A DNA stretch of 64,000 bases from Aldehydirespirator sp965220345 (GTDB lineage Bacteria; Actinomycetota; Acidimicrobiia; Acidimicrobiales; Aldehydirespiratoraceae): NCBI GenBank assembly GCA_965220345.1, contig OZ244822.1, positions 2,418,001-2,482,000 of the forward strand, read 5' to 3'. The position numbers and the translations under genes were made by a program. Under the pieces are notes generated by a model, which was not told the origin of the DNA, ran no database searches, and saw nothing but the letters and a program-made list of their open reading frames with translations. This document shows, in pieces, positions 1 to 8,565 of the stretch (positions are counted from its first letter, which is position 1; each line of letters starts with the position of its first letter).

Positions 1-436
1 AAGTCTCTTGAGCGAAGCGCGAACCCGCCACCCACAGCACCGCAACGTTGTAAGCCAGCTCTGGTATGTCATCAATGGTGAGGTTCATGTCTGGGCCTCG
101 AGGCGACCGATAAAACAGCAGCGGTGGATCGCTCGGAGGATCAAGAGCACAAAAAGCCAGAGCAGTGCGAAGCTGCGGATCAGTTGACACATAGTCGTTG
201 CATACCCCGAACTGCTCAGCGAGCGCGTTACGGATGTACATACCGAAGCCGTCGTCACCGACTTTGGTGACCACGGCTGCGCGCCTTCCTAGCCGTGCCG
301 CGGCCACAGCCACGTTGGTAGGCGACCCGCCGATCGACTTGACGAACGACGACACTTCGCTTAGGGGCACGCCGCTTTGCTGGGGGTATAGGTCAACGCT
401 GACTCGTCCAACAGTCAGCAACTCAACATCAGGCAC
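1..436 (-). CDS. iolC: 5-dehydro-2-deoxygluconokinase-like PfkB sugar kinase (partial)
   Basis: This is the N-terminal third (about 145 residues) of a PfkB/ribokinase-family kinase that runs off the window edge. The first residues carry the family entry motif (LTVGRVSVDLYPQQ) followed by SIGGSPTNVAVAAARLG and VVTKVGDDGFG, the sugar-binding and first PfkB signature regions. The LYPQQ and SF-x-K-x-x-GGSP wording is typical of IolC, which phosphorylates 2-deoxy-5-keto-D-gluconate in myo-inositol breakdown. A GTG start is chosen because the frame is closed by a stop only six codons further upstream. It is the last visible gene of the ABC/IolE operon on this strand, which supports an inositol-type substrate. 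Another sugar kinase of the same family cannot be excluded because the C-terminal anion-hole motif lies outside the window. Confidence 0.8.
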   Translation of the reverse strand, partial: MPDVELLTVGRVSVDLYPQQSGVPLSEVSSFVKSIGGSPTNVAVAAARLGRRAAVVTKVGDDGFGMYIRNALAEQFGVCNDYVSTDPQLRTALAFCALDPPSDPPLLFYRSPRGPDMNLTIDDIPELAYNVAVLWVAGSRFAQET

Positions 437-523
437 AGAGTTCGTTAGATAGGTCTAAGCAATGAAGCGTGATCTTGCTTTGGATAATGAACTTGTGCGA
501 ACGACAATCTGGTCACGCTGGAG

Positions 524-1309
524 TCAGCTGGCACTGGTTTGGGATAGTTCATGCTGGAGTTGTTCTAACTCGGCACCCCCAGCCATTAGCTGGGTTAGCT
601 CTGACTGAGACAGTTCGTCTTTAGCCCAGTTACCCAACGAACGACCCCGCTGCAGGATCACGAAGCGGTCACCTACGGGATAAGCATGATTCGGGTTATG
701 TGTGATGAAGATCACTGCTAAGCCTTGATCACGAGCCTCAACTATGCGGCGCAACACCACACCAGACTGCTTGACCCCCAGCGCTGAGGTGGGCTCATCA
801 AGGATCAGCACTCTGGCACCAAAGTAGCTGGCACGAGCAATCGCCACTGACTGGCGTTCGCCACCCGACAGCGTGCCGACGCTTTGCTCGGTGTCGCGGA
901 TGTCGATGCCCATCTTGGCCATCTCAGCTTTGGCGATCATCTTGGACTTGTCGATGTCGATCTGACGCAGCGGCCACACACCCTTTTTGGGCTCCTGGCC
1001 GAGAAAGAAGTTTCTCCAAACCGACATCAGTGGAACCATGGCCAGATCCTGATACACGGTGGCGATACCGGCAGCTAGAGCCTCACGCGGCGAAGCGAAA
1101 CGCACTTTGTTGCCTTCCAGCATGAGGTCACCTTCATCGTGTTGATGCACTCCAGCGAGGATCTTGATGAAAGTCGACTTGCCTGCTCCGTTGTCACCGA
1201 GCACGCAAGTCACTTCGCCTGGGTTCACTGTTGTGGTGACTCCAGTGAGCGCGATGATGTTGCCATAAAACTTCGACAGGTTCTTGAGTTCAAGAAAATC
1301 GCTGCTCAT
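524..1309 (-). CDS. Sugar ABC transporter ATP-binding protein (ribose/fructose type)
   Basis: This 261-residue ATPase energises import of a sugar or cyclitol. Walker A (GDNGAGKST) is at residues 38-46, the ABC signature LSGGERQ at about 146-152 and Walker B (LILDEPTSALG) at about 168. The wording DEPTSALG and the start ELKNLSKFYGN are typical of the carbohydrate-uptake CUT2 family. Unlike RbsA or XylG, which carry two ATPase domains, this has one, as in FrcA. It begins 5 bases after the permease stop, so the two are surely co-transcribed and probably translationally coupled. The substrate is inferred from neighbours (IolC, IolE/MocC-like) rather than seen in this protein. Confidence 0.92.
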   Translation of the reverse strand: MSSDFLELKNLSKFYGNIIALTGVTTTVNPGEVTCVLGDNGAGKSTFIKILAGVHQHDEGDLMLEGNKVRFASPREALAAGIATVYQDLAMVPLMSVWRNFFLGQEPKKGVWPLRQIDIDKSKMIAKAEMAKMGIDIRDTEQSVGTLSGGERQSVAIARASYFGARVLILDEPTSALGVKQSGVVLRRIVEARDQGLAVIFITHNPNHAYPVGDRFVILQRGRSLGNWAKDELSQSELTQLMAGGAELEQLQHELSQTSAS

Positions 1310-1314
1310 CTCTT

Positions 1315-3684
1315 TTAGCCTTCCTCTTTGGAACGTGTCAGACCCTTGGGAACAATGATGGTTATTCCAGAACGGTCTGGTCCGGTTGCGCCAGACTTGA
1401 CCGGTGCCTTCTCAGCACGGCTGCGCACATAGTTATTGACTAGCACAGCCACAAGCAGCAAAGCACCCAATACCAAGAATCGCCAGTCGCTGTTCCATTG
1501 GGCGAAACCGATGCCCTGAGAGATCATTCCCCATATCACCGCGCCAATGGCAGCACCCAGAGCCGATCCGTAACCACCGGTCAACAGGCAGCCACCAACT
1601 ACAGCCACGATGATGTAACGGAACTCGTTGCCGTCGCCGACATCAGCCTGCACTGCTGTCAGTCTGAAAGCGATCAGCATCCCAGTGATCCAAGCTGCAC
1701 CTGACACCAGCATGAACAGAGTTGTTTTGGTGCGAGCTGCTGGAACCCCGACACTTCGGGCTGCTTCCTTGTTACCGCCGACAGCCATGATCCAGCTGCC
1801 GAACTGAGTGCGGGTTAATACCCATGAGCCGACCGCTGCAAAAACCACGAACGACAGCACCACCACACCGAACTGTGTCTGCGGGCAGCGCAGTTCCCCG
1901 TCGCTTCCTACAGTGCAAATCTTTTCGAGTTCGGCACCGGTCACGAACAGCATCCGTGTGACGACACCGAGCATCACCGTGCCTATGCCGACGGTCACAA
2001 GAGCACGTCCGACACCCTCGTCGCGAGTCAACAAAGTGAAGGCTGCGGTCACCAGGGAGTAAGCAATGAAAGCTGTGATGCCGCCTTTGGCCACGCCGGT
2101 GATTAGCGCGTAAAGCACCGCATCTCCGTCTGCGATCTCAACCGCAAAAAAGATCACCGTCGCCGCGACTCCCAACACCGAGCAGATCTGAGTCCAACGG
2201 CCAAAAGCAGGTGGTGGTGGTGCCGAGGTTCGGGATGCGCTCAGGTAACGTGCTACCGCTGCCACAGCCAGTAACAACGCCACCAGCAACAACAGTGTGA
2301 ACAACTCCACCCGGATTTTGCGCGAACCAGCCTCGCTTTGAATAAAGAAAGCGAGCAGCACGATCACAACGCTGATTGCACCAGTGATCCATACAGAGGA
2401 ACGCACTCTTGAGGCTGCGCTCCACAAAAGGGTTATCCCTACTAAGGCAAGCCCTCCAAAAAGTATGGCTCTAGCGGCCTGCACTGTCACCAAGAAACTA
2501 ATTGAGGGGACTGCTACCAGCACCGCTCCGATAGCCGGGTAGCCGGGTGAGACCCTTCCCAGTGCTGCCAACACGGCCAGCACTCCCACCAATGCGATTC
2601 CCAGCGCAAACACGGCTCTGCCGAAATCGCCGCCGAAGAAACCGAGTTGTGAGGAGTCGTCTGCGTTCATCACGACAGCCAGAACGACCGCTGCGCCTAC
2701 AGCAGCCAATCCGGCCAGAAGATATTCGATCCATCCCTGCGAAACGCCGCTGTTGGAACGGTCAGGACGCTCATAACGGGCCAGGCACCAGCCAGCCACA
2801 GCCACGATCATCCCAGCCGCTGTTAATGCGCCAAACACGATGTTTGAGTTGCGGCCGTCAAGTTCCAGCAGAGCAACAAAACCGACCAGCGCCGCCGCGG
2901 CACCTGCCAAGCCGATGACCGCACCTGACACATTCAGCTTCGAACGCCGCGCATATGTGAGTTCGAACAGTCCGAGCAGCAACGCCAGGCTGCCACAGAT
3001 CAGCAAACCCGCCCAGATCTCGTCGCGCAGCAGCCAGAAGCCGGACCAGCGGCGCTCATCCCAGAGGTGACCGTTGCGGAGCCATTCCGCACCGAAGATG
3101 CCGTTCCAGAAGTCGTAGCCTTCGGCTTCGTCAAGACCCTCCACCAATACTTTGTTGGTGAAAAGCTTCGAGAAGCCCAGCTTGGCACCGATCAGCATGA
3201 AGAAAGTGCCGAGGGTGACAATGAAACTTGGCAGCGAGGTCCTCTCCACCAGAGTGCCGTTGAACCAGCCGATAGCTAACGCGAACGCCAGAGACAACGG
3301 AACAGCCAGATGAAGTCCCAGACCTGCTCCATTGACATCAATAGCCAACAAGATGGCGATGATGGCAGTGGCACCAGTCATGGCACCTGAGGAGAGATCG
3401 AACTCGCCGCCTATCATCAGTAGAGCGACCGGAACAGCCATCAAGCCGAGATAGGCGGCAACGTCTAAAAAGTTAGCAGTGCCGCCAACCGTGCCGAAAG
3501 GCGCTGACACCAGCCAGAAAAGCATCCAGACACCCACGGCACCTAACAATGCGCCGATCTCGGGGCGGGTCAAGAGCTGCTGGATGGGTCCTCTGAGGGT
3601 AAGGCGCTCATCTAGCTCTTCGTCGGCGGCAGCGTCGTCGCCTGCGACTGCCTGCTCTGCGGTAATCACATTGGGCTCGTTCAT
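1315..3684 (-). CDS. Unusually long CUT2-type ABC transporter permease
   Basis: This is a 789-residue polytopic membrane protein. Residues of roughly 40-190 (MIGGEFDLSSGAMTG, SLPSFIVTLGTFF) and roughly 610-770 (IMAVGGNKEAARSVGV, AVVGGCLLTGGYGSALGA) are the two ends of a ribose/xylose-type permease domain. Between them lie about 400 extra residues consisting mostly of hydrophobic segments. Ordinary RbsC/XylH proteins are about 320-400 residues, so this one is about twice as long. The continuous reading frame and preserved ends argue against a frameshift artefact. The start ATG lies after a strong hairpin that separates it from the binding-protein gene. N-terminal residues 1-35 are acidic and presumably cytoplasmic. 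It works with the ATPase and the lipoprotein either side. Confidence 0.88.
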   Translation of the reverse strand: MNEPNVITAEQAVAGDDAAADEELDERLTLRGPIQQLLTRPEIGALLGAVGVWMLFWLVSAPFGTVGGTANFLDVAAYLGLMAVPVALLMIGGEFDLSSGAMTGATAIIAILLAIDVNGAGLGLHLAVPLSLAFALAIGWFNGTLVERTSLPSFIVTLGTFFMLIGAKLGFSKLFTNKVLVEGLDEAEGYDFWNGIFGAEWLRNGHLWDERRWSGFWLLRDEIWAGLLICGSLALLLGLFELTYARRSKLNVSGAVIGLAGAAAALVGFVALLELDGRNSNIVFGALTAAGMIVAVAGWCLARYERPDRSNSGVSQGWIEYLLAGLAAVGAAVVLAVVMNADDSSQLGFFGGDFGRAVFALGIALVGVLAVLAALGRVSPGYPAIGAVLVAVPSISFLVTVQAARAILFGGLALVGITLLWSAASRVRSSVWITGAISVVIVLLAFFIQSEAGSRKIRVELFTLLLLVALLLAVAAVARYLSASRTSAPPPPAFGRWTQICSVLGVAATVIFFAVEIADGDAVLYALITGVAKGGITAFIAYSLVTAAFTLLTRDEGVGRALVTVGIGTVMLGVVTRMLFVTGAELEKICTVGSDGELRCPQTQFGVVVLSFVVFAAVGSWVLTRTQFGSWIMAVGGNKEAARSVGVPAARTKTTLFMLVSGAAWITGMLIAFRLTAVQADVGDGNEFRYIIVAVVGGCLLTGGYGSALGAAIGAVIWGMISQGIGFAQWNSDWRFLVLGALLLVAVLVNNYVRSRAEKAPVKSGATGPDRSGITIIVPKGLTRSKEEG

Positions 3685-3753
3685 GGGGTCCCCATTGTTT
3701 AGCTTCGCTCTCTACGGGGTAACGGCGTTTCGTTACCCCTGACTGACCGAAGT

Positions 3754-3793
3754 TAGTTGAGGGCGGCCAGATATTCCTAGCCGCCCTCAACTA
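3754..3793 (-). terminator. Intercistronic hairpin between binding protein and permease
   Basis: Perfect 14-bp inverted repeat (3754-3767 with 3780-3793) and a 12-base loop, beginning 11 bases past the binding-protein stop and before the permease start. No T-run follows. It may partly terminate transcription or protect the upstream mRNA, which would give more binding protein than permease, a known pattern in ABC sugar operons. Confidence 0.6.
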
Positions 3794-3803
3794 CTAAGGA
3801 GAC

Positions 3804-4868
3804 TTAGCGGGTTCCCTGCGAAACCAGCGTCTTCACGACCGAAGCGTTGGCTGTGTCAACGAAGCCAGGGCCTGTGAGGATCGGCAGACCGCCGCCTGCG
3901 GTGTTCTGGTTGGTGGCTTGCAGGTACATCAAGATGACAGGCAGATAGCCCTGCAAGTACTGCTGCTGATCGACGGTGAAAGCAACGTCACCTGCCTCAA
4001 TGGCATCAATCAGGTCGCCGGACAGGTCAAAGCCGCCAATCACGAGCTCGCGACCCGCCTGCTCACCGGCAGCGAGCGCCCGCAACGGTAGGTTCGGGCC
4101 TACGCCAAGCACGCCATCAATAGAAGTATCTGCCTGAAGAATGGCTGCGATGCTGTTCTGCTGCTCATCGGGATTGGCATCAAGACCTACGAACTCTGAA
4201 GTTACTTCGCCATTGAAAGTTTCGGCAAGGCCTGCACAGCGCTCTTCAAGTGCCACATTCGACTGCTCCTGACGGGCGCACAGAACATGAGAGGCACCCA
4301 GCGCGTTGAAGCGCTCACCTGCACCGTTGCCAGCCACTATCTCGGTCTGGCCGACATGCGTGGTCGCTCCGAGTTCCTTGTAGTTGTTGACACCAGAGTT
4401 CAGTGTGTAAAGCGGAATGCCTGCATCCACGACAGCAGATGCTGCGTCGCTCACGCCAGCTGGGTCAGCCAGCGAGATAGCAATACCTGAGGACCCTGCA
4501 GCGATAGCGGCCTCAATCTCTTGGGACTGGGCCAGAGCGTCATTGTTGGAGCCGAAGTAGACGACATTACAGCCAATAGCGGCAGCAGCGTCACGGACAG
4601 CCACTTCAACCACCGACCAGAACACGCCGGAATCGCCGTGGGTGATCACATGGAACGTGTGGTCGCAGTCTTGGGTTTCGACGACATCATCGGTGGCTGG
4701 CGCTGCGGTAGTGACCGGAGCTTCGTCCTCTTCGTCAGGCACCGCGGCGGGTGCTTCGGTGGTAGCAGGCGCGGCAGTGTCACCGTCGTCGTCGTCATCA
4801 TCGCCGCAGGCTGCGGCAATCAGCGAGATGGCGAGCATCGCCGCTAGCAGCTTCCATAATCTTGACAT
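3804..4868 (-). CDS. Sugar-binding lipoprotein of CUT2 ABC importer
   Basis: This is a 354-residue periplasmic-binding-protein-like (Peripla_BP_4 type) solute receptor. Residues 1-20 form a lipoprotein signal ending in the lipobox IAAAC, with Cys21 as the lipidation site. It is followed by a run of six Asp and a Thr/Ala/Glu-rich tether to about residue 65. The mature domain shows the expected pattern: HVITHGDSGVFWSVV near its start, an AIAAGSSGIAISLADP segment, VLGVGPNLPLRALAAGEQAG and GGFDLSGDLIDAIEAGDVAFTVDQQ. It is the receptor of the adjacent importer, encoded 6 bases after the IolE/MocC-like gene. In rhizopine clusters the matching position is held by MocB, so the ligand may be an inositol derivative; ribose-type sugars are the alternative. 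Confidence 0.9.
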   Translation of the reverse strand: MSRLWKLLAAMLAISLIAAACGDDDDDDGDTAAPATTEAPAAVPDEEDEAPVTTAAPATDDVVETQDCDHTFHVITHGDSGVFWSVVEVAVRDAAAAIGCNVVYFGSNNDALAQSQEIEAAIAAGSSGIAISLADPAGVSDAASAVVDAGIPLYTLNSGVNNYKELGATTHVGQTEIVAGNGAGERFNALGASHVLCARQEQSNVALEERCAGLAETFNGEVTSEFVGLDANPDEQQNSIAAILQADTSIDGVLGVGPNLPLRALAAGEQAGRELVIGGFDLSGDLIDAIEAGDVAFTVDQQQYLQGYLPVILMYLQATNQNTAGGGLPILTGPGFVDTANASVVKTLVSQGTR

Positions 4869-4874
4869 TGTTGT

Positions 4875-5825
4875 TCATCCCTCCGGGAATCGGTGGTTGT
4901 TGGTTATTGTTCTGCTGCCTGCATAAGCGGGCAGCAGGCCTCGCAGGAATTCAAGGCTCTGATCGGCATTCTGCCTGAGCCGCGCCACTGCTGAGAGATC
5001 GCTCTCAGCGATGGCGGCATCCTGCTCCAAGACGTACCAGAGGTCGCGTCCTGACTCTTCGAGACGGGTGACGATCTCGACGATCGGTACCCCTCCTCGA
5101 CCTAATGATGGGAACAGGCCGCGCTGCACGGCCTGCATCAGCGAAAGCTTCCTGGCTCGCAGTGACTCTGCGAGGTCGGTATCCAGATCCTTGAGATGCA
5201 CTAAGCCCACACGGTGCCCGTGACTGTCAATCAACTTCAACAAATCGGTTCCGCCTAGGGCTAGATGGGCTGTGTCCAGCACAAAGGACACATCTGTGCC
5301 TTCAAGGATACGAGCGAACTCGGTGTCGGTTTCAACCGCCGAGTCGAAGTGCGAATGATAGACCTGCTCAAGGCCAAAAGAGGCGACTAGAGAGTCGATT
5401 TCGGTGAGCGCTTCGCAAAGAAATGCCCACTGCGAATCGTTGAGGGGTGTCTGTCGCCAGCATTCCAGACTGGTCACTGCACAGGTAGCGAAGAACTTCC
5501 CACCAGCGCCTGCGATCAGTTCAGCCCACCGACGCGCCTCTTCACGAGATTGTGCTGCACTGTCAACTTCATGTAGCACCAGCGGCACGAAGCCGCCTAA
5601 GAGGTTCAAGCCGTAGTTGTCGAGTTTGCTTCGCAACTCGAACGGGTCAGTGGGCAGAAAACCCCAAGCACCTAACTCAGTGCAGGTGAATCCCGCATCA
5701 GACATTTCAGTCAGCACTCGATCCACCGGAAGTTGACAGCCCCAGCCCGGCACCTCACACACACCCCAGCTGATAGGTGCGGTAGCGATCCTCTCCAGCA
5801 GCGCTGTTTTGGTAGCGCTAAGCAT
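4875..5825 (-). CDS. IolE/MocC-like TIM-barrel sugar isomerase/dehydratase
   Basis: About 316 residues of the xylose-isomerase-like TIM-barrel superfamily (AP_endonuc_2). The opening APISWGVCEVPGWG is nearly diagnostic of inosose dehydratases (IolE) and the rhizopine protein MocC. Later segments with metal-ligand character are visible: GFTCTELGAWGF, VYHSHFDSAVET, FVLDTAHLALGG, LVHLKDLD and WYVLEQD, giving the usual Glu, His, Asp and Glu ligands. IolE dehydrates 2-keto-myo-inositol. The ATG is chosen over a TTG 21 bases upstream because it immediately precedes the conserved N-terminal region. It is the first gene of the operon that continues through the binding lipoprotein, permease, ATPase and IolC, and it is divergent from the LacI regulator. 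Confidence 0.85.
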   Translation of the reverse strand: MLSATKTALLERIATAPISWGVCEVPGWGCQLPVDRVLTEMSDAGFTCTELGAWGFLPTDPFELRSKLDNYGLNLLGGFVPLVLHEVDSAAQSREEARRWAELIAGAGGKFFATCAVTSLECWRQTPLNDSQWAFLCEALTEIDSLVASFGLEQVYHSHFDSAVETDTEFARILEGTDVSFVLDTAHLALGGTDLLKLIDSHGHRVGLVHLKDLDTDLAESLRARKLSLMQAVQRGLFPSLGRGGVPIVEIVTRLEESGRDLWYVLEQDAAIAESDLSAVARLRQNADQSLEFLRGLLPAYAGSRTITNNHRFPEG

Positions 5826-5885
5826 GACTCGAAACCGGCCATGCAACGCGATTCATCGCTTGGTCGCCTATGGCAACCATCTTGC

Positions 5886-5925
5886 CCGTTGAGCCTTCCC
5901 GCATGTCCTCCGTTGAGCCTTCCCG
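5886..5925. repeat. 16-bp direct repeat in the divergent IolE/LacI control region
   Basis: The 16-base unit CCGTTGAGCCTTCCCG occurs exactly twice (5886-5901 and 5910-5925) with a 24-base period. It lies between the divergent IolE-like and LacI genes. It might be a regulator binding pair. A minus-strand GGAGG placed before an ATG at 5904 makes a short leader ORF also conceivable. Confidence 0.5.
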
Positions 5926-5972
5926 TCAAACCTTTGCCGTGATTGGTGTAGTTGTGTAGATGCCCCATTGTG

Positions 5973-5986
5973 TTGGAGCGCTCCAA
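5973..5986. promoter_or_regulatory. LacI-type operator (perfect palindrome)
   Basis: TTGGAGCGCTCCAA is a perfect 14-bp palindrome with the central CG step typical of LacI/GalR operators. It lies 24 bases upstream of the chosen LacI start and in the shared region with the divergent IolE operon, so it likely serves both autoregulation and operon control. Confidence 0.7.
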
Positions 5987-6009
5987 TGGTCTACCGTGTT
6001 CATTGTGAA

Positions 6010-7077
6010 ATGTCAAACCCTGACTCTGTGATGTCCATGCAGCGTCCCACAATGCAGGATGTAGCGCGGCGCGCTGGAGTGTCCCGGTCACTCGTGTCGC
6101 TAGTGATGAACGAGTCACCGCGGGTGTCTGAAGAAAAGCGCAAAGCGGTGCTGCAAGCAGCCACCGAACTGGGTTATCGACCGAACCTAACGGCCCGACA
6201 ATTGGCACGTAGACGCACTCAGACAATCGGGGTGCTCGTAGATGATCTACGGAACCCGTTCTTCGGTGAGGTGGTGGACGGCATCGAAGCTGAGGCCACC
6301 GACAATGACTACAGCGTGATGATCCTCAACGGCCATCGTGAGGCACAACGGGAGATCAACGCCGTCGAAACCTTTCTACAGATACAAGTGGAGGCGATGG
6401 CTCTGGTGGGGCCGCGCCTCAGCGACGACGACCTTGACAATATCGGGGTCACTACCCCGTGTGTGGTGGTAGCCGGTGGCACTCCCCTCAGCGGTGTTTC
6501 TACAATCGGTATCGACGACCACCTCGGTGCTGAACTTGCTGTTCAGCATCTTGCCTCACTTGGTCACTCCCGGATTGTCCACCTTGACGGCGGACAAAAC
6601 ATCGCCGCCTGGCAGCGACGCTGCGGTTATCAGTCTGGAATGCAGATCAACGGGCTCGAACAGTTCATCGACATTCGCGATGCTGGCGATAACGAAGCGG
6701 ATGCTTCGAAAGTAATTGACGAACTGCTAGCCGAGACCGAGCCGCCAACGGCGGTCTTCGCCTTCAACGATCTGCTAGCAGCCGGTGCTCTCAACCGACT
6801 TGATGAGGCGGGCATCTCGGTGCCATCGGAAATGTCGCTGGTTGGCTTTGATAACACTTTTATCTCAGCGCTGCGGCATTTGTCGCTCACCACTATCAAC
6901 CAGCCGACGCTAGCCATGGGACGACTGGCGGTCGTGACGCTGCTGGCGCACCTGTCTGATAAATCTCTAGCTCCGCAACATCACACTCTTCAGCCTGAAC
7001 TCTTCGTGCGTTCCACCACAGGTCCGCCTCGCGACCGTCCCCTGCCAAAAGTCTCTGCGAAAACCTGTGTCTTCTAG
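6010..7077 (+). CDS. LacI-family transcriptional regulator of the inositol-type operon
   Basis: This is a DNA-binding repressor of about 355 residues. The N-terminal helix-turn-helix and hinge are clear: PTMQDVARRAGVSRSLVSLV and then NESPRVSEEKRKAVLQAATE, ending in LGYRPN. The effector domain starts at about residue 60 (IGVLVDDLRNPFFGEVVDGIE) and ends with FDNTFISALRHLSLTTINQP. The open frame extends upstream through the palindromic operator to a TTG, which is implausible; ATG at 6010 is preferred, and ATGs at 6031 or 6037 are also possible. Its stop overlaps the convergent desaturase stop in the tetranucleotide CTAG. The ligand is probably an intermediate of the neighbouring pathway. Confidence 0.9.
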   Translation: MSNPDSVMSMQRPTMQDVARRAGVSRSLVSLVMNESPRVSEEKRKAVLQAATELGYRPNLTARQLARRRTQTIGVLVDDLRNPFFGEVVDGIEAEATDNDYSVMILNGHREAQREINAVETFLQIQVEAMALVGPRLSDDDLDNIGVTTPCVVVAGGTPLSGVSTIGIDDHLGAELAVQHLASLGHSRIVHLDGGQNIAAWQRRCGYQSGMQINGLEQFIDIRDAGDNEADASKVIDELLAETEPPTAVFAFNDLLAAGALNRLDEAGISVPSEMSLVGFDNTFISALRHLSLTTINQPTLAMGRLAVVTLLAHLSDKSLAPQHHTLQPELFVRSTTGPPRDRPLPKVSAKTCVF

Positions 7078-8549
7078 GTTGACGGTTGTATCAGTGTCGC
7101 CGATCTCGGTGTTGATCTCGGGGTTAATCGCGAAACAACTCGACCGTTGCGAACCTCCACGTCATAAAGCCTCAACGGTTCTTTGGCGGGGCGGCGCAAC
7201 GCTTCACCAGTGTGCAGATCAAAACAGCCGTTGTGCTTAGGGCATTCGACCACACAGTCAAGCACTGCACCTTCGGCTAGATGAGCCTTGCCGTGAGTGC
7301 AGAGACCGTCACTGAGCACGAAATCGCCACTGGCATCGCCTTTGCCGGTGGCTGTGTCTAGGCGATAAAGCGCATAAGTGGCATCACCACGGTCGATGCG
7401 GCGGGCTGACCCAGGGGCTAGTCCTTCGGCTGCCCCCAGATCTACGAGGCCGTCGTGGCGCTCCCCCGCCCAAGTAACGAAACCAGAGTCAATAAAGGAC
7501 TTACCAGCATCTGCCACATCAGGGATATCGGGACGGGGATAGTCATATCTGGGATCACGCCACTGCTGGCGCAGAGTCGCGAAGAGTTGTCGATAAGCGC
7601 TAAACGTGGACCGTTCCGCGGGTGCCAGATGAGCTTTTACTTCACGGTGCAGGGCAGGCAACGCGTAGTAGGGCACTGTCGGGAAGATGTGGTGCTCAAC
7701 GTGATAGTTCATGTTGCAGTAAAGGAACCGGAAAACCGGGTTCATGTAGACGGTGCGCGTGTTGTAGCGATGGTCAAGCACATCCTCACGCATACCGGCA
7801 TGTTGCAAAATCCCGAAAAAGACCACCAGCCACGCTCCGTAGAAGGTCGGCAGCCCGATGAACAGGGCCGGAACGATCGAACCAACGGCTACGCACCAGA
7901 CAGCTACTCCCGTCAATACAGCGATGTAGACCCGTGACTCCCATTTGAGCTTGGGGAGCTCGTCTTCGGGGATGAAATCTCGCGCGTCATCATCAATGCG
8001 GCCTGCGGCGTGTTTTAGGGTTCGCCAAACAGCCTTCGGCAAGATCAGCACCGGTAGGTAAACCCCGAGCACCTTAGACAGGCTCGACGGCCGAGGAAAA
8101 GCGATCTCAGGGTCACGGCCCACGATGATGGTGTCGGTGTGGTGACGCACATGCGACCAACGCCACAAAGTCGGCTGGCGCAGCAACATGAACGAGGCTA
8201 GGTAGTAGACAACATCGTTGAGTAGTTTGCTGGCGAAGGCGGTGCCGTGGCCGCATTCATGCCAGCGGGAATCGGCTGCGCCTCCATAGAGAGCGCCATA
8301 TATGAAGAATGCAGCCGTTGCCCACCAGGTGCCTAGCGCTGCCCAGGCCAAATAACCGAAGAGCCCGATCAGGCCAAACCAGGCCAGCACGTCACGACCT
8401 GCTCTCAGGTTGCTGCGAACCTGCAAAGCCCGCAGCTTCTCGGGGTCTATGGGCGGACGGAACCATTCTGCTTCGACTAAGCCGCTGTTGGTAGCTAGTT
8501 GCGAGTCTGTCCCCACAAGGCCATAGTCACGAACAACTGCTGTGGTCAC
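7074..8549 (-). CDS. Membrane di-iron desaturase/hydroxylase fused to a Rieske ferredoxin domain
   Basis: This is a two-domain oxygenase of about 491 residues. The first part is a fatty-acid-desaturase-type membrane domain with hydrophobic helices and three histidine boxes: HECGHGTAF, HVRHHTD and YHVEHHIFP. The C-terminal ~110 residues form a Rieske [2Fe-2S] domain with CTHG and CPKHNGCFDLHTGEA cluster ligands. MocD and MocE of rhizopine catabolism are separate proteins of exactly these two families, so this resembles a MocD-MocE fusion that might O-demethylate or hydroxylate an inositol derivative. A lipid or xenobiotic substrate is also possible. GTG at 8549 is chosen because it falls 16 bases past the stop of the co-oriented dehydrogenase; longer starts overlap that gene. 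Confidence 0.85.
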   Translation of the reverse strand: MTTAVVRDYGLVGTDSQLATNSGLVEAEWFRPPIDPEKLRALQVRSNLRAGRDVLAWFGLIGLFGYLAWAALGTWWATAAFFIYGALYGGAADSRWHECGHGTAFASKLLNDVVYYLASFMLLRQPTLWRWSHVRHHTDTIIVGRDPEIAFPRPSSLSKVLGVYLPVLILPKAVWRTLKHAAGRIDDDARDFIPEDELPKLKWESRVYIAVLTGVAVWCVAVGSIVPALFIGLPTFYGAWLVVFFGILQHAGMREDVLDHRYNTRTVYMNPVFRFLYCNMNYHVEHHIFPTVPYYALPALHREVKAHLAPAERSTFSAYRQLFATLRQQWRDPRYDYPRPDIPDVADAGKSFIDSGFVTWAGERHDGLVDLGAAEGLAPGSARRIDRGDATYALYRLDTATGKGDASGDFVLSDGLCTHGKAHLAEGAVLDCVVECPKHNGCFDLHTGEALRRPAKEPLRLYDVEVRNGRVVSRLTPRSTPRSATLIQPST

Positions 8550-8565
8550 CGGTCTGTTGCTGTGG

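Noticed and set aside
5711..6226. 171-codon minus-strand frame across the IolE start and control region
   Set aside because: It overlaps the operator, the direct repeats and both gene starts, with no recognisable domain.
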